A DNA stretch of 10,280 nt from JADFNO01 sp965369945 (GTDB taxonomy: Bacteria; Planctomycetota; Phycisphaerae; Phycisphaerales; SM1A02). The position numbers and the translations under genes were made by a program. The stretch covers positions 1 to 10,280 of the forward strand of contig CBDUST010000153.1 in the NCBI GenBank assembly GCA_965369945.1, in the 5' to 3' direction. This document shows, one piece after another, positions 1-5,713 of the stretch (its first letter is position 1; every line of letters begins with the position of its first letter). Below the pieces are notes generated by a model that was not told where the DNA came from, searched no databases, and was given only the letters and a program-made list of their open reading frames with translations.

Positions 1-17
1 GCTTACATTTTGGCGGG

Positions 18-293
18 CTATAAACTTGCGACCGTTGCTTCCTGCAACTCGCATAAATGAACAAGTGCGGCCAGAATCTCGGCAAGCAACGACGCTGATT
101 CGTCGCCGTCTATTGCGTACGTCCAGTGTTGACCATCCCAACGATAAATCCGTGCTGTGTCGGTTTCCAGGAAACTCGACCCGGCTGGCAACAAGTTGAC
201 TCGGGAAATACCGCCGGCGTCCACGCCATCGGGCTTTACGTCCGTGGACAAACCGATGTAGCGCCTGATCGTTGTTTCGAGTCGGACAGTCAT
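18..293 (-). CDS. Small phage structural protein with FLETDT...WDG signature (91 aa)
   Basis: This 91-residue protein contains GLSTDVKPDGVDAGG (14-28), LPAGSSFLETDTARIY (35-50) and RWDGQHWTY (51-59), a pattern found in many small phage virion-associated proteins. Residues 65-83 form a hydrophobic helix (SASLLAEILAALVHLCE) that may mediate oligomerisation and is too polar at its ends for a clear membrane span. I start at ATG 293, with GGAG 10 bases upstream and 5 bases after the beta-helix stop. The open frame reaches 365, but that extension is the shadow of the upstream gene. Pairing with the beta-helix gene suggests that the two act together at the virion surface. The family resemblance is from memory of the motif, and the exact role is unknown. 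The 17 bases beyond its stop hold no gene. Confidence 0.8.
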   Translation of the reverse strand: MTVRLETTIRRYIGLSTDVKPDGVDAGGISRVNLLPAGSSFLETDTARIYRWDGQHWTYAIDGDESASLLAEILAALVHLCELQEATVASL

Positions 294-298
294 TCGTA

Positions 299-1273
299 TC
301 AAGCTCCAGCAGAAGCGGTGCCCCAGGTAATGCCACCGAGTTCGCCGTCCGCGTTGCAAATCCATGCGTCGTAGACTTGGCCCTCAGCGAAGACGATCGC
401 ACCATCAAAGCCAGCGTTATCATCGGTGGCGGTTCGGATGATCGGGCGATCAAGGAACCCAGAAGCGTTAGCGTGCATTGCGAAGGCCGCGTCCTGTGTT
501 CCGTGTCGCTGCTCGAAGTATCCACCAATCGAGAGGAAGTTCGTAGTCGCTGCTGATACGTTCTCAACGCAACCAGCCGACATAATTCCGATGATCCAAG
601 CATCTTCGATCCGTACTCGATCAATCGCAGCCGTAATGCTAATGCCAGCAGCTTCCGCGTCACCACCCGCAAAGCCGAATATCCTTGGCCTAATAACTTC
701 GCAGCGATCTCCACCGGTTGTTAGGACCATGTAATCCACAAACTCTGAATCCGCAGCACCGCTACGCATCTCGATATCTGTCATTTTGCAATCTAGGCCC
801 GTCACGGTGATTCCCGCCGTCACGTTGATCGTACCGGTACAGGTGACCAGAATGTTGGAAATCGAACACCCAGCACCGCTGATCGGGATGTTGCTGCCTG
901 TGGCGCTCATCGTCAGCGTTGGCCTTGCTGCGCCTCGCCCGTCGCCAATCAAGCTGATGTTGTTCTGATCCATCACCAGCGAGGTCGCATCAGCCAAGGT
1001 TTCTGCGTGGCCAGGCATACCAACAATGAACTTACTATCACTCGCGTCAAGCGTCCCGGCTGTTACCGCTGCCGCGATCACATTGATCCCAGAGTCAAAC
1101 GTCGTGAATGGCCGATCAGGGTTGTCGCCAAAGCCAGACGTAGTTCCGCCCTGACCCCGTGAGGCATGGACGAAGAACCGCCGCCCGGTCGAGCGCATCA
1201 TGTCCTCGATGGACGTAACGCCTTGCGAGCCTGAGAGTACAAACAGTCCTGTTCGTGATCCGATTCGTGACAT
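299..1273 (-). CDS. Right-handed beta-helix (pectate-lyase-like) phage structural protein
   Basis: This 324-residue protein has the pattern of a widespread phage beta-helix family. An N-terminal RRFFVHASRG (31-40) is followed by NPDRPFTTFDSGINV (51-65), FIVGMPGHAETL (82-93) and ISLIGDGRGAARPTL (106-120), then repeated short strands with periodic Ile/Val/Gly and Asn/Asp turns (136-320), for example CSISNILVTCTGTINVTAGITVTGL. Such folds occur in tailspikes, capsid-surface or glycan-binding proteins, and some are polysaccharide lyases. I cannot point to catalytic residues, so binding rather than cleavage is the safer view. It has no signal peptide, matching a virion protein. The ATG has GGAG 9 bases upstream and lies 27 bases after the previous stop. 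Its place next to head genes suggests a head-surface role; a tailspike would usually be further downstream. Confidence 0.85.
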   Translation of the reverse strand: MSRIGSRTGLFVLSGSQGVTSIEDMMRSTGRRFFVHASRGQGGTTSGFGDNPDRPFTTFDSGINVIAAAVTAGTLDASDSKFIVGMPGHAETLADATSLVMDQNNISLIGDGRGAARPTLTMSATGSNIPISGAGCSISNILVTCTGTINVTAGITVTGLDCKMTDIEMRSGAADSEFVDYMVLTTGGDRCEVIRPRIFGFAGGDAEAAGISITAAIDRVRIEDAWIIGIMSAGCVENVSAATTNFLSIGGYFEQRHGTQDAAFAMHANASGFLDRPIIRTATDDNAGFDGAIVFAEGQVYDAWICNADGELGGITWGTASAGA

Positions 1274-1300
1274 CTCGGGTTACTCCGGTGTAGTCGTGAT

Positions 1301-1750
1301 TCAGGCTGCGGCGGCGAGCCCGTCGTTGGTCAGCCGAACGTGGTACTTCAGTGGGTCGGGCAAGTCGTTGTCCTCTACGACGATCGCTTTGATGGACTTG
1401 GAGCCATGCTTCTTGAGCAGCACGAAAACCATCGCCTCTTTCTTGGTCCAATGTAGCTTCCGCTTGTCCTCGTAATGTTCCTTGGTCACCGCGTTGGTGT
1501 CGGGGTCGCGTTCGGTCACAACCATTCCAGGCGTAGGCCCTGTCCAGCTATGAGGCTGCTGGCCAAGTTCGACCAGATCAAGCGAGAATGCCTTGGCAAT
1601 AACCGGTGCACTGAACCTCTCGACGAGTTGGCTAAGTAGTACGCCGGATTTATCATGCTGCTCTTCGGACTTGATCATGTACTTCACAAACCTAAGGCAA
1701 GGGTCGTTCTTCTCAAGCTGTGGTTTGGTCAGTGTTGATACGCTCATCAT
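1301..1750 (-). CDS. Phage protein of unknown function (149 aa)
   Basis: I do not recognise this 149-residue protein. It is charged and soluble. The first 65 residues are mainly helical, with KNDPCLRFVKYMIKSEEQH (14-32) followed by a Leu/Val-rich helix (37-62). Residues 65-95 are Pro/Gly/Thr-rich and may be a loop, with WTKKEAMVFVLLKKHG (101-116) then a final beta-like part (119-141) and an AAAA tail. I start at the first of two ATGs (1750), with GGAG 6 bases upstream; an in-frame TTG at 1762 lacks a ribosome binding site. A 74-base spacer without a clear signal separates it from the previous gene. Its position between decoration-like and beta-helix genes makes a structural or assembly role likely, but nothing more can be said. 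Confidence 0.82.
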   Translation of the reverse strand: MMSVSTLTKPQLEKNDPCLRFVKYMIKSEEQHDKSGVLLSQLVERFSAPVIAKAFSLDLVELGQQPHSWTGPTPGMVVTERDPDTNAVTKEHYEDKRKLHWTKKEAMVFVLLKKHGSKSIKAIVVEDNDLPDPLKYHVRLTNDGLAAAA

Positions 1751-1824
1751 TTCGCTCTCCAAAGTTCAAGTAATCGCGGGAGCGAGGCACAGGAGGTAAC
1801 CCCGCTGCCACGAACCCATTTCAA

Positions 1825-2307
1825 TCAAACCAACGCGCTGTCCGTAATCTGCTGTGCGTATCGAGCACCCATCAGATGCCAGACGCCGGAACCAGGACAG
1901 GCCGCACCCGGATCGCTTACCGAGCACTGCACGAACGTCAGCCCGGGAGTCAAATCAACCGCATCCCATTCGACAATCACCATCGCCTCGCTGCCCGAGG
2001 TCGTAGCTACAGTGTTCGCGGCAGCCTGGGTATTGCGCGTCCATGTACCAACTGCCGTCAGATCGGTAGTACCTTCCTTGTCGTAGTAGACCGTGAGGTC
2101 CAGGTCGGCATTGTCGTTACCCGAACTATCCGACGCCTGTTGGAAGGTATACGTGACCGCTGCGGCAACATCGGCGTGCGTAAGCAGGATTGCAAAGTGT
2201 GGATACAACGCAACGTTGATCCAATCACCCGTAATCGCACCGTCGTTCAAATCAACTGTCGGGAACGCTTGAGTCGGATTTCCATTTTGGATATACCTAA
2301 AGGCCAT
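1825..2307 (-). CDS. Putative head accessory/decoration protein (160 aa, beta-rich)
   Basis: This 160-residue protein directly follows the capsid gene. It is rich in Thr, Ala, Val, Asp and aromatics, with alternating patterns typical of a beta-sandwich, for example INVALYPHFAILLTHADV (30-47), DLDLTVYYDKEG (68-79) and GSEAMVIVEWDAVDLTPGL (105-123). Cys128 and Cys137 could form a disulfide but virions rarely need one. It has no signal peptide or membrane segment. Its place after the capsid gene and its beta composition suggest a capsid decoration, cement or head-associated protein; no family motif proves this. The ribosome binding site AAGGAG overlaps the capsid TAA stop and sits 7 bases from the ATG, among the strongest in the window, consistent with high copy number. 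Confidence 0.85.
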   Translation of the reverse strand: MAFRYIQNGNPTQAFPTVDLNDGAITGDWINVALYPHFAILLTHADVAAAVTYTFQQASDSSGNDNADLDLTVYYDKEGTTDLTAVGTWTRNTQAAANTVATTSGSEAMVIVEWDAVDLTPGLTFVQCSVSDPGAACPGSGVWHLMGARYAQQITDSALV

Positions 2308-2317
2308 GACCGGCTCC

Positions 2318-3868
2318 TTATCCGCGGGTCGCCAGTGCGACGAACGGTGACAGTGTGTTGCTTGAACCTGTGAACGGCGTCAATGCCGCGTTCCACCACG
2401 GCTGACCATCGTTGCGCCAAGTAGTGCGGAACGCTTCTTCGTCGGTTGTGAACTGAACGTGGATACTCGACGCGGTGTTCATGCCGCCGCGTGTGCCCCA
2501 GAGGTACTGAGACATGTCAGCAAAGATGATGTCACCGACCGTGCCCAGCGTGGCACATTGCTCGATCGGTATGACCGGGCGACCAAACAAGGTCGCAAAC
2601 GGTGAGCCGGATACACCACCCGCAGGCAGGTAGACCGGGACGCCCCCGGTTCCAACGACCAAGGTCATCGAGTTGAGCTGCGGTTCGGTATCTTGGTTGA
2701 TGAACCACGCGGCGTTGCCACGCGATTTCGCCCACATACGCGACCACATGTTCAGCACATTCTCATAAACGATTGTGGTTGCAGCTTGGCCGTTTTCTTT
2801 GGCGATCGTCACAAGGCAGTTGGCCTTGAGTACACCGAGCGGCGATCCGCTACCCGTACCGTTGATAGCCGAGTCGTCAGCCTCGAAAGCCAACTCTTCG
2901 GCAAACAGCTCCCCAAAGAGTTGTAAGCTGATTGGGCTGTCCTCGATCAGTTCGGAGGTGATATACCCTAACGCGGCAACCTTGGTCGCCGTGAGCGTGA
3001 CCCTGCCGAACGATGGCTTGCTAGCGGTGAGGGTTGCACCTTCCGCTAATCGGAAAGCACGCACACCGCCATGCCGCGAACCATCTGCCCTACTTGTTTC
3101 GTTGATCGTCGGAATCTTGACGATCGGTGACCCCATTGGGACAGGACGCGCACGAGGGAACACGACGCCGGTCTCGTGGGTTTTCTTCAGTAGTTCGTTA
3201 CGGTGCTCGGGCGCAACAAGGAACCCACCCTCGTCGTCCGTAGCCTCACCAAGGCCAGTCGCCTTCGTGACCATGATCTGGTTGGCTTTGGTCAGTCGTT
3301 GAGGTATGACCGTATGTTGCCCAGCGCTAATCGCCTTCGCTGCCTTGCAGACATCGGCGCAGTACATCCCGAAGCCGCCCGCCTCCCACTTGGGGTAGCC
3401 GAGGCAGGGGTCGTCCTCGACCATCTCGTGGATTGTGATGTTGCCTGTGGCCGCTGAGCCATGGGCTTTGAGGGTGGCGGTTTTCTTGCCGTCGCCGCCG
3501 AGCAGACCCAACGTAGTCTTGACCACGGCTAATTCGTCTTGCAGCGCCTTGAATCGCTGATCGCCGACGATACTTCCAGAGGTGTTCAGCTTGTGAAGAT
3601 GCTCGGCCAGTTTGATTACCGTGGCAACAGGTACGTTCGCAGCCTTCTGTTCGATACCAGAACCACTCAGCACAATGACCGGTAAGGCTTCTCCGGTCGG
3701 CGATGCGACCACAAGAATCTCCTCCGGCACTACAGCAACTTCGACAGGCACCTCGATTTCAACTGTGCCAAAGTTTGAGCCGAGCCAGGCGATAACCGCA
3801 GGAAGCGAGGAGTCGCCCGAGTATTTCATGTTGTTACGTAGGAACCCGAGGAAATCGTCCCATGTCAT
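2318..3868 (-). CDS. HK97-fold major capsid protein with long N-terminal domain
   Basis: This 516-residue protein is the HK97-type major capsid protein that forms the icosahedral shell. The capsid fold begins around residue 205: GLGEATDDEGGFLVAPE (205-220) is the usual N-arm start. The E-loop region follows (about 245-300), then spine and P-domain with NGTGSGSPLGVLKA (336-349), LFGRPVIPIEQ (427-437) and VGDIIFADMSQYLWGTRGG (444-462). Residues 1-150 do not look like the short coiled-coil delta domain of HK97; they are Val/Pro/Glu-rich and beta-prone (34-70) with a short helix near 105-122. This part is probably the internal scaffolding domain removed by the upstream protease, with the cut somewhere between about 130 and 210. 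The ATG has AGAGG 8 bases upstream. The TAA stop is 10 bases before the next gene and is part of that gene's ribosome binding site. Confidence 0.95.
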   Translation of the reverse strand: MTWDDFLGFLRNNMKYSGDSSLPAVIAWLGSNFGTVEIEVPVEVAVVPEEILVVASPTGEALPVIVLSGSGIEQKAANVPVATVIKLAEHLHKLNTSGSIVGDQRFKALQDELAVVKTTLGLLGGDGKKTATLKAHGSAATGNITIHEMVEDDPCLGYPKWEAGGFGMYCADVCKAAKAISAGQHTVIPQRLTKANQIMVTKATGLGEATDDEGGFLVAPEHRNELLKKTHETGVVFPRARPVPMGSPIVKIPTINETSRADGSRHGGVRAFRLAEGATLTASKPSFGRVTLTATKVAALGYITSELIEDSPISLQLFGELFAEELAFEADDSAINGTGSGSPLGVLKANCLVTIAKENGQAATTIVYENVLNMWSRMWAKSRGNAAWFINQDTEPQLNSMTLVVGTGGVPVYLPAGGVSGSPFATLFGRPVIPIEQCATLGTVGDIIFADMSQYLWGTRGGMNTASSIHVQFTTDEEAFRTTWRNDGQPWWNAALTPFTGSSNTLSPFVALATRG

Positions 3869-3899
3869 GGCTCTGGCCTCTCATATGAGGTTTCAGGCC
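3869..3899 (-). promoter_or_regulatory. Capsid gene ribosome binding site within a hairpin-capable palindrome
   Basis: AGAGG lies 8 bases before the capsid ATG. It overlaps the perfect 10-base palindrome CTCATATGAG (3880-3889), and outer arms GGCCT (3899-3895 on the mRNA) and AGGCC (3879-3875) could close a stem around it. Folding would bury the ribosome binding site, so translation may be modulated or depend on a passing ribosome or RNA partner. The ribosome binding site is well supported; the regulatory effect is inferred. Confidence 0.5.
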
Positions 3900-4003
3900 A
3901 CTAACAGGCTTGTGATTTCGTGGTGCCCCGGTTCAGTACCGAGCAGAACGCCCAGCCCAACCGCAGATCATCACGTCGTCGCGCCAGCCGCGCCAACGGG
4001 TGT
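3869..4003 (-). other. Longest non-coding gap, between protease and capsid genes
   Basis: These 135 bases hold no frame I would call a gene; the longest minus-strand start-to-stop frame is about 13 codons. Visible features are a 7-base direct repeat CGCGCCA at 3980-3986 and 3989-3995, a short inverted repeat CGGT-TCAGT-ACCG near 3940, and the palindromic capsid leader next to the gene. I see no convincing -35/-10 pair or terminator. The placement, immediately before the most highly needed head protein, suggests a leader or promoter region, but no motif proves it. Confidence 0.4.
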
Positions 4004-4711
4004 TTACTTGCTAATCAGACTCCCTCTTCGGAGACCTGATTGCTTGTTGCCTAATCTATTACTCGGTTCGATCGGTTTGTCAACAACAATCTGAGACTTT
4101 TTTCCTCGGGTGGGGATTTCCCAGAAGTCCACGAGGCCGAGCTTGTCCTTCGGGACGAGCCCTTTGCCTACCGCTTCGATCAACGCCTGCTGGTTAGCGG
4201 GAATGTTGACGAGGCTGATCTCCAATAGCTGCCATTGAGTCGTCACGCATTGGCACCCCTTGCCGAAATCGCTGATATCCTTCGTGGTCGCGGGCCGACG
4301 AACTTGGGGGATAAAGCCGACCGACAGAGCCTTGAGGATGCCACTCTGCACATACCACAGCGCTGTGTCCGGCAGCCACTCCAAACCCACAGGGTGGTAC
4401 GGCGAGCGTTCGATAAAGCTGGCCTCGCCGACGATCCCATGCTTCCGCTGCAATACGCTGGATGTATCCCACTTGCCTAGCGGCCAGGATTGATCGTCGT
4501 GGTGAAGAAGGAACAGTGGGTTCTCATTGAATACCGACTTGTCCATCCCCGAGGGCATAAGCACCTCGCCGTCGTGGTCAACGATCGCGGTCGAGACGGT
4601 GGCTGTGATCCGTCGCTCGTTTGGGTCGGCGTGGATCTTCGTAGCGAACGACCGCAGTTGCTTGGTCTGATCGAGGGCTTGCGGCTCAGTTTCCGGCTTT
4701 GGTTGGATCAT
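4004..4711 (-). CDS. HK97-family prohead maturation protease
   Basis: This 235-residue protein is a Peptidase U35/HK97 prohead protease, the serine protease packaged in the prohead that removes the capsid protein's scaffolding N-terminus and then itself. Conserved blocks in order: ITATVSTAIVDHDGEVLMPSG (about 35-55), NPLFLLHHDDQSWPLGKW (64-81) with candidate catalytic His70/His71, GILKALSVGF (124-133) with candidate Ser130, and LLEISLVNIPAN (162-173), the third conserved block. These are family-level assignments. The basic tail (about 200-235) is probably flexible and may be self-cleaved. The start is clear: GGAAG lies 6 bases before the ATG, inside the end of the previous gene. Its 3' end contains a stem-loop (4041-4013). 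It precedes the capsid gene, as usual, but is separated from portal by five mini-genes, which is less common. Confidence 0.93.
   Translation of the reverse strand: MIQPKPETEPQALDQTKQLRSFATKIHADPNERRITATVSTAIVDHDGEVLMPSGMDKSVFNENPLFLLHHDDQSWPLGKWDTSSVLQRKHGIVGEASFIERSPYHPVGLEWLPDTALWYVQSGILKALSVGFIPQVRRPATTKDISDFGKGCQCVTTQWQLLEISLVNIPANQQALIEAVGKGLVPKDKLGLVDFWEIPTRGKKSQIVVDKPIEPSNRLGNKQSGLRRGSLISK
4013..4041 (-). other. Stem-loop at the 3' end of the protease gene
   Basis: An imperfect inverted repeat spans the last codons of the protease. On the mRNA strand AAUCAG pairs with CUGAUU (6 pairs), then a G-U wobble, a one-base bulge, and CUCC pairs with GGAG around a GAAGAG loop. There is no U-run after it on either strand, so it is not a standard intrinsic terminator. 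It lies just before the 135-base gap leading to the capsid gene, where an RNA-processing or transcript-stabilising structure would be plausible. Coding constraint alone could also produce it. Confidence 0.4.
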
Positions 4712-4859
4712 CGAGCACTTCCTTTAGCTTCCTTGCTGCTGCTAGTGCGCTTGATATCTCTTCTAAATAGTCGTCAACGGTAGTAGTGTCATGCGGTGCA
4801 TGGTCAAGAATGTCCAGCAGGCTGATCACTTCTTCGATCAGCGCAGATGTGTCCGTCAT
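4686..4859 (-). CDS. Small acidic helical protein of unknown function (57 aa)
   Basis: This 57-residue acidic protein has two helical stretches, about 6-20 (ALIEEVISLLDILDH) and 28-50 (VDDYLEEISSALAAARKLKEV), separated by a short loop, so a helical hairpin or coiled coil is likely. It has no cysteines, unlike the four genes before it. The frame is open further upstream to 4928, but that portion is the shadow of the DnaJ-type gene. I start at the ATG that forms ATGA with the preceding stop. The last 26 bases overlap the protease start. An acidic helical miniprotein next to protease and capsid could be a scaffold or assembly factor; that is speculation from position and composition. Confidence 0.72.
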   Translation of the reverse strand: MTDTSALIEEVISLLDILDHAPHDTTTVDDYLEEISSALAAARKLKEVLDDPTKAGN

Positions 4860-5038
4860 GGCTTCGCATCCTTGTGTTCGATTGATGTACTCGATATGCC
4901 TTTGCATCGTGGGCAGGGGCTTACCCATACAAGTGGCGTGTGGCAGAATCGTGGACCGCGATCGTGCTCAACCACGCCTTTGCCGCCACATATCTCGCAG
5001 GGCTTGGTCATCATCTTGTTGGGGTAGTGGGTCAGCAT
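4856..5038 (-). CDS. Mini-protein with DnaJ-type CxxCxGxG zinc motif (60 aa)
   Basis: This 60-residue protein contains PCEICGGKG (C14, C17) and PCPRCKG (C42, C45). The first fits the CxxCxGxG signature of DnaJ-type zinc fingers and the second is a shortened version (CxxCxG). C32 and H33 lie between. In DnaJ such repeats bind zinc and unfolded protein; free single modules of this kind also occur as small phage and bacterial proteins. No J-domain is present. A chaperone-like aid to head folding is a guess from the motif and the operon position. The ATG at 5038 overlaps the previous stop by 7 bases without a clear ribosome binding site. A tandem ATG at residues 9-10 is an alternative start that keeps both knuckles. 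The stop overlaps the next gene as ATGA. Confidence 0.75.
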   Translation of the reverse strand: MLTHYPNKMMTKPCEICGGKGVVEHDRGPRFCHTPLVWVSPCPRCKGISSTSIEHKDAKP

Positions 5039-5223
5039 GGGTAGGACCACGGCTTCTTACACGTCGGGCACTTATCCTGAATCGAGCTGTAAACTTCCGA
5101 TACCTCAGCATCGTCAATAAATTCCAACAGAGCGTCGTCGGCGTCTGCGTTGTCTTTATCCCGAGCTTTCAGAACCCGGTTTTCAATCTGGTGGAGCGCT
5201 GCAAGTAGTTCGTTCTTGTCCAT
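5032..5223 (-). CDS. Small acidic protein with C-terminal CxxC (63 aa)
   Basis: This 63-residue unknown has an N-terminal helix (residues 1-22, MDKNELLAALHQIENRVLKA), a very acidic middle with repeated Asp/Ala (23-45), and a C-terminal CPTCKKPWSYPC in which C52-x2-C55 and C63 could form half a zinc site or a dimer-bridging site. I start at the ATG at 5223, which overlaps the preceding stop as TGATG with GAAGG 4 bases before it; a GTG one codon upstream is in frame and cannot be excluded. The end overlaps the next ATG (ATGCTGA). The lone CxxC suggests it may pair with itself or with a neighbouring Cys-rich product. No function is assigned. Confidence 0.75.
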   Translation of the reverse strand: MDKNELLAALHQIENRVLKARDKDNADADDALLEFIDDAEVSEVYSSIQDKCPTCKKPWSYPC

Positions 5224-5435
5224 CACGCCTTCTCACTCAACTTGGGGAAATCGGCAGGGTCGAGCGGTATTTCTAACTCACGTAGTTCAATCAGTCGAGC
5301 CAGACCGCATTTCTCATAAATGTGGTTGCATATTGCAGCCTGCTCAAGTGCGCGTGGTTGCTCATGCCACCCACGACAATGCCGACACCAAACTGGTCGC
5401 CACTTCCCTGGATTCCAAACTCTAGTTTGAGGCAT
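5223..5435 (-). CDS. Small Cys/His protein, putative zinc-binding (70 aa)
   Basis: This 70-residue unknown has C17-x2-C20-x3-H24 (WCRHCRGWH) followed by C36-x-H38-x4-C43 (ICNHIYEKC), enough Cys/His ligands for one zinc site. The Trp-rich, basic N-terminal part (residues 5-25) could contact nucleic acid; the C-terminal part (46-70) is acidic and helical. The start ATG overlaps the previous stop as TGATG and has a strong GGAGG 7 bases upstream, one of the best ribosome binding sites in this cluster, which argues for appreciable expression. Its own stop overlaps the next ATG as TGATG. No homologue family is recognised, and function is inferred only from cysteine pattern and position in the head-gene operon. 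Confidence 0.8.
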   Translation of the reverse strand: MPQTRVWNPGKWRPVWCRHCRGWHEQPRALEQAAICNHIYEKCGLARLIELRELEIPLDPADFPKLSEKA

Positions 5436-5713
5436 CAGCTTCCCTCCACCAGCGCCGGCTCTGCGTCAACGACATTAGCTGACGTTGACGTATTATCCAG
5501 GTGTGTACGAAGACTCATCGGGAAGAGCGTAACACCCTTCTCCCACGCCAACAGCTTCTCATCCGCCACGCGAGCAAAGCATCGAAGACAGATGGACGAG
5601 TGTTGATAGTGCTGCCTGATACACTCTTCCCACAGTTCTTTCGTGGCGAGGAACCCGACGTGGATAATGTCATGGCACATCGCACAGGATTCACGTTTCG
5701 AGATGACGGCCAT
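5435..5713 (-). CDS. Small double-CxxC protein, putative zinc ribbon (92 aa)
   Basis: This is a 92-residue soluble protein of no family I can name. It has two CxxC knuckles, C10-x2-C13 (ESCAMCHDIIHVG) and C42-x2-C45 (SSICLRCFARVA), 29 residues apart with His/Trp-rich sequence between, which fits a structural zinc site. Cys31 and several His are extra possible ligands. Residues 70-92 are polar and probably disordered. The ATG overlaps the portal stop as TGATG, with CGGAG 8 bases before it, and the stop overlaps the next ATG in the same way. It is the first of four consecutive short Cys-rich products between portal and protease, so a head-assembly accessory or nucleic-acid-binding role is possible but unproven. 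Zinc binding is inferred from cysteine spacing only. Confidence 0.82.
   Translation of the reverse strand: MAVISKRESCAMCHDIIHVGFLATKELWEECIRQHYQHSSICLRCFARVADEKLLAWEKGVTLFPMSLRTHLDNTSTSANVVDAEPALVEGS

Noticed and set aside
294..365. Longer start for the 91-residue left-edge gene
   Set aside because: The extension is Arg/Trp/His-rich shadow of the beta-helix gene; ATG 293 has a GGAG and short spacing to the previous stop.
1876..2373. Plus-strand 165-residue frame antisense to the decoration-like gene
   Set aside because: Arg-rich, no motif, opposite to a gene with a strong ribosome binding site and capsid-linked position.
2775..3302. Plus-strand 175-residue frame antisense to the capsid gene
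   Set aside because: Ser/Pro/Leu-rich low-complexity shadow of a certain gene, with no ribosome binding site or neighbours on that strand.
3869..4003. Promoter for the capsid gene
   Set aside because: No -35/-10 pair with reasonable match and spacing was found by eye; only weak partial matches such as TTGGGC.
4013..4041. Intrinsic terminator
   Set aside because: The stem-loop is not followed by a U-tract on either strand and the operon continues into the capsid gene.
3612..4094. Plus-strand 160-residue frame across the protease-capsid gap
   Set aside because: Ser/Thr/Pro/Arg-rich, overlaps two certain genes antisense, and has no start signal; the gap is better read as leader sequence.
4860..4928. 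Longer start for the 57-residue acidic gene
   Set aside because: The extra residues overlap the DnaJ-type gene out of frame, and the ATGA overlap at 4859 matches the pattern of its neighbours.
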